Shown here one piece after another: positions 1-9,267 of a stretch of 64,000 nucleotides of DNA (positions within the stretch are counted from its first letter, which is position 1; every line of letters begins with the position of its first letter). The DNA is taken from assembly GCA_014871385.1 (NCBI GenBank), contig CM026426.1:75568303-75632302 (forward strand). The letters run 5' to 3'. A program made the translations under genes and the position numbers. The notes beneath the pieces are model-generated. The model searched no databases. It was given only the letters and a program-made list of their open reading frames with translations, and was not told the origin of the DNA. Origin of the DNA: Ceratodon purpureus (Eukaryota > Streptophyta > Bryopsida > Pseudoditrichales > Ditrichaceae).

Positions 1-145
1 TGTTTGCTTAGAGTGCTTTATCATTAGTGCATACAAGTGCTTCGATGGTTAGGGTGTACAGTTTGTACTTAGACTGCTCGATTATATGTTTGCATTGCTG
101 CTTTACTGAGGTTATCTTATGGTGACTGTTACTGAATTTGTTCAG

Positions 146-678
146 ATTCGACGGGAGCGTTGGATCGACCTTCGAATTTAGGCTCCAGTGCAACTGTGTG
201 TGACGTTGTACTTAGGAAAGGGAGTGAGGGTCACGGTCCCCTGATGGTGACCACGAAGTCAGTTGGAACGAATACCACGGACTCGGGTACTGGAAGGGCA
301 CGGATTCCAAGGCCAGTGGCTGCTAGGGGGGTCTCCAAATCTGTGCAAGAGGTTGATTCTCCGGAGAAAGTTTCCGTCCCATTCAGCCAACATCCTAGTG
401 TTGATATCGATGAGCCGTTGGGAGTTGTCATGGAGGATATACCGAGCGAGCCAAAGGAAGAGCGTGGAGTACCGAACGATTCTCAATGCCGCAAACGTCC
501 ATTATTGTCAAGCATCCTTGGCATAGCAACTGAGGGAATGGCCGGCACATCAGAGACATATGAAGGAGATACAAAGAATGATCAGACGAAGAAAGCCAAG
601 AGAACGCACAAAGAGAAGAAGTCACAGGCAATGCCAACACCAAACACAAGAGCCCGGGCAAAGACCAAGGGAAGTTAG
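146..678 (+). CDS. 3'-terminal exon of an unknown Ser/Thr- and Lys-rich protein
   Basis: An open frame of about 177 codons runs from a good acceptor (TTTGTTCAG, ending at 145) to TAG at 676-678. The frame has no ATG near its beginning, so I read it as the last coding exon of a gene whose upstream part lies outside the window. The first 145 bases look like intron. The peptide is hydrophilic and probably disordered: Ser/Thr/Pro-rich first, with an acidic middle, then a Lys/Arg-rich C-terminus that could be a nuclear localisation signal. No catalytic motif or known domain is visible. It could also be a chance ORF in non-coding DNA. Confidence 0.35.
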
Positions 679-1232
679 GGGTAGCGTATGTCTGTTAGAA
701 GCTTCTCACAGCATATTGTATGGATCCAGTTCAAGTTCAATGGAAGGAAATTTGCTGATTAGTGAATAGTATTTGGGCTCTTTATTCCTTTATGAAGAAT
801 GGGTTTGATATGATTAGTGACCAAAAAAAACCAATACTCTAAATTTAATTAGTGGTGAGGGTCTTCAATACTTTGTTCCAGAAATGCGTGATTTTCCACA
901 TGGCGGTATGCACAAGTTCAAATAGAAGGGGCCCTTTCTGACAATTTAACATTTTTCAAAAGGAAGCCCAATTTTTGACATTATAAAAGGCGTGTGAAAA
1001 ATGAACATATTGAAAATCTGCACGAAACTGATCTTGCCTTAGTACGTTTTTTACAAACCCAGAAAACCAAACTTCAAGCAAAATGTAAAATCTTAAATTT
1101 GGGTACATTTTTGGAATTTCTGTCATAGCTCATTTGATATTGCACCCAAGAAAGCAAACTTGATAAAATCCAAAATCTAAAATTTTGGTACATTTTGAAA
1201 ATCTGTGTCATAACTTAATCGATTTTGGGCAT
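679..1232. other. AT-rich non-coding stretch
   Basis: No reading frame or structured repeat is convincing here. The sequence is AT-rich with several short A-runs and may include the 3' UTR of the preceding exon. Confidence 0.4.
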
Positions 1233-1323
1233 GGAGAGGGAGGGAGGGAGGGAGGGAAAGGGAAAGGGACAGTGGAGAGGGAGAGGGAGAGGGAGAGGGA
1301 GAGGGAGAGGGGGAGGGAGAGAA
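1233..1323. repeat. GAGAGG/GGGA purine microsatellite
   Basis: An almost pure purine tract made of GGGA and then GAGAGG units. It is the purine-strand counterpart of the pyrimidine minisatellite at 8.5-9.15 kb. The ORFs across it are simple-repeat artefacts. Confidence 0.85.
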
Positions 1324-1439
1324 TTAATACCTTCATAATCTCTGTCCTACATGGATTGATTACCTCGATTGGGACAAAATCCAGTAAATGAAGGAATCCA
1401 AGGAAGGCTGAAAAGCGAAGGAGGGCAAATAAAAATTAT

Positions 1440-1750
1440 GAGAGAAGAAGAAAGAATAAATGTGAAAGAAAAATAAAAAGAAGAAAAGAGGAACAAGAAG
1501 AAAGAAGACGGGTGAACCAAAAAATTTTAAAAAAATTAAAAAGGAACAAGAAACAAGAGGAAAGAAGAAGGATGTTCATCAATAAAAATAAAAAATGAAA
1601 TAGGAATAAGAACAAGAAGAAAGAAGAAGGGTGAACCAAAAAAATTAAAAAAAAAAAAAAAAAAAAAAAAGGAACAAGAAACAAGAGGAAAGAAGAAGGG
1701 TGTAAAAAATAAAATAAAAAAATGAAATAGGAATAAGAACAAGAATAAAA
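1440..1750. repeat. Imperfect tandem repeat, about 119 bp period, purine-rich
   Basis: A GAACAAGAAGAAAGAAG motif recurs at about 1491 and 1610, with a third partial start at about 1738. Each is followed by GGGTGAACC- or GGGTGT-like sequence, an A-rich stretch and AATGAAATAGGAATAAG. The second unit contains a long poly-A run at about 1647-1670. Opposite-strand ORFs rich in Phe, Leu and Ser are only translations of this tract. Confidence 0.7.
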
Positions 1751-3809
1751 GAGGGTTATGTGAATCATGATTAGAGAACCAATTAGCCATGATTATGTTG
1801 GTTAGTGTCCTATGTTGTACCATTCCTTCTTGCATAGGTATCCCATTCTTCTTATTTTTGAATTCCAATTCTTCCCACACTTCCTATCTTTCCAATTTCT
1901 GAATTCCCCTCCCTCCCTACCACCAAATTTCTCATACACCGGAAGACGTCAAACAGTGGAGGGGAAACAATTTAAAAATTAAATTAAAATGAGAAGTAGA
2001 ACCCCCGTCTCAGAGAAGAAAAATTACAAATGATAAAAAAGAAAATGAAATAACAGAGAAGTGGACATAAAGGTGTATGTGTTTGCTTGAAGGGGGTCAA
2101 AGCAAACATGGGATGGAACCTCTAGAATTTTGAACCAATTTTAATTTGGGGTCAATGCATGGGTAAGGATAAAAAAAAGGGGGGAAAATATTTTTGTGTA
2201 TTTCATACCTTATTAAAGCCCTGGAAATTATTGTAGTAAAAAACAATACAATATAATCATTTTTCAAAAAACATATGGAATAATTAGAACTTAGACTCTT
2301 GAATAAGGGGATAATTGCATTTATATGGGAAAGAAGGGGATTAAAATTCTTTTAAAAAATTTCCCACGTAATTAGTACCTTATAAAAAATATATGATGTG
2401 TTTCTCAAGCATGGAAGAAATGGAATTATTTTTTTAAAAAATACTTAAGTTTAATTAGATCTATCAAATTGGGGGGCGCTTAGAGAAGCATGTTAAAAAA
2501 AAAGAATAAAAATAGCTCTTATATTTAGAATAGCTAATAAAGACCCTTAAAAAGTGATGGAACCAAAAATAATAATTTAAATACCGGAGCCATAATTCCC
2601 GAGTTAATTTGAAATGCCTGAAGTGACCGGGACTTTGAATAATAGAGAAAAAATACAAAAGAGGGAAGGAAAAATAATTTTAAATAATTTACTAGCTGAT
2701 TACTATATTATGAAATTGATGGAACAATAAATAAAATCATAGAGCATACGGACCTATAGGTTGGATTTTACTTGCAAGTATTCAAAACCATTTAAACTTT
2801 GACAAATAGGAAATAAATAGAAAAAGGGAGGAGGTGTGGAAGTATTTTTCACTAATTTCCTTAGATTAATTAGATTCGTCAAAAAAAAGATTTATGAGAA
2901 TTACTTTAGGAATAAATAAAATCAGAGGATCTCTATCTTTTATTAAAAATAAATTCAATTGTGTTCTCTCATTTAGAGACGAGTACGTACCCGTGTCCGA
3001 GGGACACTCAAAGTCTTTTGTGAGATCATAATTAAATTAAATTCACATAACCCTACTATTAAACATAAACAATTAAATAAAAATTATGAGCATTTAAAAA
3101 ATTCATGGAAAAATATGCATTTTCCTTAAAAACTAGCTCCCAATTTAGGGAAAACATCACCCTACTAATAGCTCGTCCAGAACTCATGTAAGTGCAATAA
3201 ATACTGTATTTAGTCTCACAAATACTAATTTACTTAAACATGTTATAAGTTTTTACTGTGGTTCAATATCTTTACCCATTATATTGATCAAGTTGGGGGT
3301 CTTTACATAGTATTGGAATCAATGGTCTTCATAAATTCTCATAGACAAAAGTAAAAACTTTTAGCATTTTGAAAGCATCCAATAACCTCACACTAAATAT
3401 ATTATTTACTGTAGCTAAAACGATTACTGTAGCTAAATATATTTAAGGTGCCTGAGGCATTGAGTTTTTTTATTTTGGTCATAACCGCATCATTTATGGC
3501 GGGAAAATTCAAGCTTGCCTTTCTCCCGTTTTGCTAGGGTCACTGCTTGTGTTATTCTTTGTGTCTGCTCAATTGTGGAGGTGCAGTTCAGAAAGTCGCT
3601 TAAGGGACTGTAGTTTGCTGGATTAGACATACATCGTATCAGTTTTCCATGAGCTTCATCTGAGGAGCTTCACCTACCTAAATCCTTAACATGATTCTGC
3701 TATTTGAGGTTATGTAGGAGGGTCCCGCTCGAGGCTGGACACATAAAAAATTGCCAACTCCGAAGAGTCGGCATTGAGTTCAAATAACACGTCTGGAAAG
3801 TTGGTTATT
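1751..3809. other. AT-rich intergenic DNA
   Basis: About 2 kb of AT-rich DNA with no supported gene. It includes the 3' flank of the minus-strand transposase. I looked for terminal inverted repeats matching the far side of the transposase (8.1-8.45 kb) and found none by eye. Confidence 0.5.
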
Positions 3810-6800
3810 TTACTCAAACAAGCCAGCAGACTGTTCTGCGTCCAAAATGATATCTAGGACGTGAGCCTGTAGTTCATACGCAGGGAAGCTCCCCTTCACA
3901 GTATGGAGAATGGGGGGCATAGAAAATTTCCCGCTTAAGAGAAGATGCAAATACACCCAAGCAACCGGTTTATCGTCGCATAAGTGATAAGTCCGGCTTC
4001 CTGGGCGTGATTGTTCATACCAATATCCTCTGATGACCATCTCACCAGGGAGGTATTCTTGACCAGCGTCATCAACAAACGCAGCCTCTACAGCATGGAT
4101 CCCTTTATCTATCAACATGAGCCAAAAAGCCTCATCCGAATTTGGATCAGCCCTCACTGCCACGTTGTCACCAACCTTCAAAGCATCCGCTAAGTATTCA
4201 CCAGACAAGATCTCCTCATCACAGTCATACATGCCCTTCACTTGACTGGCCAATTTTGGTTTCAATCTCCGCAAAGCCCAAGTAGGGACGTCATCACGAT
4301 TACTACAATCCGAATCTGGATCATTGTCCACGCAAGACACACAAAAACAACTCAATTGTCGAAACTGGATTAACGTGGGGTCCCGATGTGAGACAGATCT
4401 CACCTGATGCATTCCGCGACTCCCTCTGATAGTCTCACAATCATACAACTCCGTCCGATCAACATCACCACGATTTATTAACCAGAAATGCTTGTTAGTA
4501 TGTCTGCGAGAACCTGCATTCTCTGCATAAACCTTATTAGCTTCATTCCGCAAATGATTAACCACTTCGGCTGCGCATTGAAGCTTTTCGCCATTGGGCT
4601 TAATTTGCTCTTTGCGCAGCTCACGCTTCAGTAGAGCCCCTGCCCCGTCAACCTCTCCCTTTCCATGACCGGTTGCAAAATAATTCCACAACATTTGGCA
4701 ACCCTCAGTGCATTCAGGGGATGATGTCAGGTTAGGGTACCTTGAAATGAAGTACCATGCTCGAGCGGATTTGAACTGGCCAGAGCACCCATCACTCAAG
4801 ACCACATGGTTAGATGGGAAAACTCCTTTAGATTTCAAATAATTCCAATTCAACATAAAAGCATGTTGGACCAGCAAAGTATCATGATTAGGTTCATCGG
4901 AGACGTAGTAGTGAACTTCCCTGATGATCAAACACTCATCACTATCACGAGTCCATAAGGGATTTAATCTAAACGTAATGTGAACTAAGATGGTAATCTG
5001 TGTCTTCCTGAAATGCATACTCTGGATTTCGTTTTGAACCATCATGGTGTAATTTTCACTAAAATCAGTGCAAGAGATAACTGTATCGTAAGGAATTCCG
5101 CACATCATATCCTGAAACTGAGCTTCCTGCCATGTAGCAAAGTAGTTGTGAGCAATAAAAGATTTCAAATGAGCCTTCAAGTAATCTAGCAAAGCAAGAG
5201 GTTGGGTTTTGTGGTACTCAACACATGCGGCCTTTTTTTCCTTTCCTTCATCTGTATAGCCTACAACTTCCTGCCCAATACTCCTCCACTTTATGAGTCT
5301 CACAGAACTTGCCTCAACGGGGCATATTTTCAACATATGTATGCCACAGTGGCTACAGTCACCAAGCAAACACTCTCGCCGATGCCAACATGCTAATTCT
5401 TCCTTTTCACACAATACAAAGCTCCACAATTGGGTCATTCTACTACAGATGTTAGAGGCAGCACTACAAGTTGAATTTCCAACAGCAGTGACACGTACTG
5501 CTGCACATCCACACGAACAATCTACAGCATGAAGCTCGCATCGCATATCATTGAAACCAGCAAGCAACAAGCTTAATTCTTGATGATACTTACAACAGCA
5601 GGTGTTCCAGGTTTTTAGTCGCCTTACCCACCATGGTTTCTGTGATTTAAATGTAGTGAGCTTACAGTTTGTGCCGGGATACTTGTCCTTGAACGCAGAG
5701 TAAAACTCTACCTGTGAAAAAAACAAACTAATTGTTAGACCTTATAATACATAAAAGACCTTAAATTGTAAACCACTTAGTGTGCAAAGGACTTCTGAAA
5801 CTTGAACAACACAAACTAATGAGCCTCTTAAGTCTTAATCACTGTAAGCATGAACAAACATGGCATAACCACTACAAGTGCATGTACAAGGACAACAGTA
5901 CCATAACAAGCACTGAATGTAGTTTAAGGAATTTCTAAAGGACCTTGACCACAATAAGCACTAAATCTACTTAGATATACTAACTACAAAGTTTGGAGAG
6001 AGTGCATATAACTACTACAGAGCTGACTATGCTTAACAGTACTTTTTCTACTGAGATTTAAGCACTAGCAATCGTTTTGTGCTTGGTTTGCTTAACTAAA
6101 AGCACTACAAAGCTTATAATACTTCAACTTAACTACAAAAGAGCTTAGAGTGCTGAACTATAAGTACTACGAAGCTTTGAACCTCTAGACTTAAGGACTC
6201 TAATCTTTACTGTCCAAAACCGTAAGCATTACAAAGCATCTTGTTCATTATATTTTGTTACTACAGAGGTTGCTTTGCTTAGTCTGTTCACTTCAGCAGT
6301 TCAGTCCTTAAGGTGTTTGGAGTGATGCTTGCGCAAATTCTAGTTTACTTACACAAAACTAGCACTACTTCATTATAAGTACTATAATGCTAATTCAGTG
6401 CTACAAAGTATGAACAATAAAGACAAGTCTAGTTCGGACTTACCTGAGGGACCTGCAGGTAGTGCACCAGATGTTCCTCGTACTCCTATACGCTTTTGTA
6501 CTTGATCTTTCCTGTTAGGGGAGACAGAGGTCTCATTATTCCACCATTGTTGCAGAAGTTCTTGCTCAGCCTTCGTCGTTGCATCTGCTCTCCTGGATCT
6601 ACTTGGATACAACCAAAAAGCGTGTTTTTGAGCATCAAGTTGTAACCTCCTCTGAATCCCCTTCTTCACACTTCGTCTATCCAATCCTAACACACCCTGG
6701 ATCATCCTACCAGTGCCCACAGATGAACGTGCTGCAAAGGTGCAGATTATATCTTTAGCCATGACCACTTTCGCCTTTCGGGGACCTTTCAGATGAGTTG

Positions 6801-7212
6801 TGACACCATCCTTAATACCAGCCAGAACTTCGGTAGCAACCCTTGCAGCCGTGGGATTTCTAAGAAGAGGAGGCACGATTTCTGAGAGCAGAGGTTGCTC
6901 TAAAAACTTCTCAATACACAAATGATGAACATCACGACTATGGCCTTGCAATTTAGACAATGCATACAGCCCAATGTCTCGAGCTATATCAGCACTAATT
7001 CTCTGATTTTGCCTGTCATACGAAGACCTTGTTCGCGGCCGTGCTACTTCAACCTGCTGCAGCACTTGAACGTCTGTGGAAACCGAAACTGCTGTTACAC
7101 TCTCCCTGCAAGCCCTACATCGCCGTTGACTCTTGCAATTGTCTCGTCTTCTTTTCTCTGCATACAATGTTCTGCAGTTGAATCCCCCTTGCTGCTCGCA
7201 TGATGACGCCAT
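3810..7212 (-). CDS. DDE-type transposase-like protein, two exons, about 888 aa
   Basis: Exon 1 (7212-6444) starts with a true ATG. Exon 2 (5707-3810) ends in TAA. Together they make 2667 bases, exactly 889 codons with no internal stop. Exon 1 has an N-terminal Cys/Arg-rich patch and a helical, basic region ending in a conserved-looking W-N-N-E-T-S-V-S-P-N segment. Exon 2 has a Cys/His-rich block (about residues 293-385). It then has a likely RNase-H-fold core with an Asp in CTDFSENY (about 471), an Asp in VLSDGCSGQFKS (about 562), and Glu or Asp in GHGKGEVDGAG (about 608/610). A CxCxxC cluster follows at about 710 and a BAH/SH3-like tail at about 767-845. Similar D...SDG..QFK...GHGKG signatures occur in uncharacterised eukaryotic proteins I regard as cut-and-paste transposases. 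Family name and catalysis are inference; it could be a domesticated host gene. It is the only long multi-exon frame in the window without damage. Confidence 0.75.
5708..6443 (-). other. Intron of the transposase-like gene
   Basis: The donor is a consensus CAG|GTAAGT at the 6444/6443 boundary. The acceptor region reads TTTTTTTCACAG followed four bases later by a second AG. Using the first AG (exon from 5711) breaks the frame; using the second (GTAG|AG, exon from 5707) keeps it. The 736-bp intron is rich in AAGCACT/AGTGCTT and ACTACAAAG words. Confidence 0.7.
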
Positions 7213-7875
7213 CTCGCACCCGACCTATTCCATTACAAACGTAAAGGATTAGAAACATGAGTACCTTACGAAATCCTAAACCTTGTAAATCTCATGCCTT
7301 AAATCTAAACTGCTTCAACTCCCAAAAATACCAGTGCAAAACATAACACAGAACATGCTCACCTCGGTAAATTAAGAATCGTAAACCTTGAGCCGGCTTG
7401 TAACCCTTAGACCTTGCGCTGCAAATCTCCGCCCCGTATACCCTATCGGCAAGTCAATCACTCTTCTAGATCTAACCCTGAATCGTAGCGGCAATGAATG
7501 AAACACTTTGTCAAACACTTTGAGCAGTGGAAACCTAAACCCACAGCAACAAATGCTGGCAGCAAGAGAGGAAGAAACGAGCAACCCTAAACTACAAGCA
7601 CTCTGAAAGTAAACGTAGACGCGCCGCAATGTGAAGACAAGCACACAGCTCTTAACCGCGGAACTAAATCAAGACAAGAATTACGAACAAAACGATACCT
7701 CTAGAGGAGCCAAAACTGTTCAAAACTATGGCGGATGTGAATGAGATGCATTGCAAACCCTAGCGGCAAGAGAACAACAAGGGTATACGGAGCACGGCGA
7801 ACCAAATCTCAAAATCACCACATGTATGGAAACCCCTTTGGCAAGATACTTAGCAAGATGGGGTACCAAACACAA
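7213..7875 (-). promoter_or_regulatory. 5' flank of the transposase-like gene with telobox-like motifs
   Basis: This stretch directly precedes the ATG at 7212. It contains several AACCCTA-like words of the plant telobox type (around 7395, 7546 and 7755). No clear TATA box was identified. ORFs here are short and on mixed strands. Promoter function is inference from position and motifs. Confidence 0.35.
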
Positions 7876-8044
7876 GAGCCCAATGCACACGATTGCTGCA
7901 AACCGTAGCAGCAAATGAGATCATCAGAAAAGAGCCCCAATGCACACAATTGCTGCAAACCCTAGCAGCAAATTAGACGTTGAGAAAAGAGCTCCAATGC
8001 AAAGAATTGTGCAGCAAACCCTAGTTGCAAAGGAGACATTGAGA
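7876..8044. repeat. Three tandem units of about 56 bp
   Basis: The units begin at about 7876, 7932 and 7989. Each starts GAGCC or GAGCTCC, continues CAATGCA...TTG.GCAGCAAACC.TAG, and ends near a GAGAAAA-like segment. Two of the three carry an exact AAACCCTAG telobox-like word. They lie upstream of the transposase-like gene and could be promoter or subterminal element repeats. Confidence 0.75.
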
Positions 8045-8094
8045 TCCGGCCAATGTACAAATCCGGCCAATGTACAGATCCAGGCAATGTACAG
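8044..8094. repeat. Three tandem 17-bp units
   Basis: ATCCGGCCAATGTACA is repeated three times with small changes (the third has AGG for CGG). It directly follows the 56-bp repeats, so two different short tandem arrays abut each other upstream of the transposase-like gene. Confidence 0.8.
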
Positions 8095-8471
8095 GTGCCA
8101 TTGATAGTACATGAGCATCGTCACACATCCATTGAACAGAAACTGTGATTTAAAACCCGAACTCCGTTCGTTCATAGACTAGTCACGAATATTTGTATCT
8201 TCGTTGTCCACAATGAAGAATTCATCTACATATCTCATCCATGTGGGTGCTTATTAAGGATAAAAAGCACTGATGACATGCTTATTTTTGTGCTAAAAAC
8301 CATATTATATTTAGTATAACATCCATCGAGAACCATTATATGTTACACAAATAGTATTAGAGCTTTAAAAAATAGTTATTTCATTTCTTTTCAACTTTTA
8401 ATATAAGACAATTCTTCCACAAAACATTTTCTAAGCACTGATGACGTCCTTCCTGGATCGTTTTACCCCGT

Positions 8472-9150
8472 TTGAACCCCATTCCCTCTCCCTCTGCCTC
8501 TCCCTCGCGGTCACTCCCTCTCCCTCTCCCTCTGCCTCTCCCTTGCGGTCACTCCCTCTCCCTCTCCCTCGCGGTCACTCCTTGTCTCTCTCCCTCTCCC
8601 TCGCGGTCACTCCCTGTCCCTCTCCCTGTCCCTCTCCCTGTCCCTCTCCCTGTCCCTCTCCCTGTCCCTCTCCCTGTCCCTCTCCCTGTCCCTCTCCCTG
8701 TCCCTCTCCCTGTCCCTCTTCTTGTCCCTCTCCCTGTCCCTCTCCCTATCTCTCTCCCTCTCCCTCGAGGTCACTCCCTCTCCCTCTCCCTCTCCCTCTC
8801 CCTCTCCCTCGCGGTCACTCTCTCTCCCTCTTCCTCGCGGTCACTACCTGTCCCTCTCCCTCTCCCTCACGGTCGCTCCTTGTCCCTGTCCCTCTCCCTG
8901 TCCCTCTCCCAGTCTCTCTCCCTCTCCCTCTCCCTGTCCCTCTGCCTCTCTCTCTCCCTCTCCCTCGCGGTCACTCCCTGTCCCTGTCCCTCTCCCTCTC
9001 CCTCGTGGTCTCTCCCTCTCCCTCTCCCGCGCGGTGTCTCCCTGTCCCTGTCCCTCTCACGTGTGGTCAAACCCTCTCCGTGTCCCTTTCCCTTTCCCAT
9101 GCACTCTGTACTTGTCACTCTCCCTCTCCCTGTCCATCTCCCTTATGAAG
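8472..9150. repeat. Pyrimidine minisatellite of CTCCCT/CCCTGT units with CGCGGTCACT interruptions
   Basis: About 680 bp of repeated TCCCTC and TCCCTG hexamers, with higher-order units containing CGCGGTCACT or close variants. The strand is almost entirely pyrimidine apart from the GCGGTCA insertions and scattered G. Long ORFs in all three plus frames (Ser-Pro-Leu repeats) are products of the repeat and not genes. Confidence 0.9.
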
Positions 9151-9267
9151 AACAAATTTTTAATGTGCAATATTGGGCTTGATGGGGTGCGACAGCAAGA
9201 TCGATAATTACAACAATACCAATATTTTAAATTAAGGAAATATTGGTGTCAATAAAATAGTTTGGTC

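Noticed and set aside
7876..8094. CRISPR-like array
   Set aside because: The units are contiguous tandem repeats without unique spacers, in eukaryotic-type DNA.
3400..8450. Terminal inverted repeats around the transposase-like gene
   Set aside because: I compared the two flanks by eye and found no convincing inverted match or target duplication, so element borders are not claimed.
8441..9207. Several 160-236-codon ORFs rich in Ser, Pro and Leu, plus an Arg/Glu-rich ORF on the other strand
   Set aside because: They are translations of the CTCCCT minisatellite in different frames; simple hexamer repeats without stops are open by construction.
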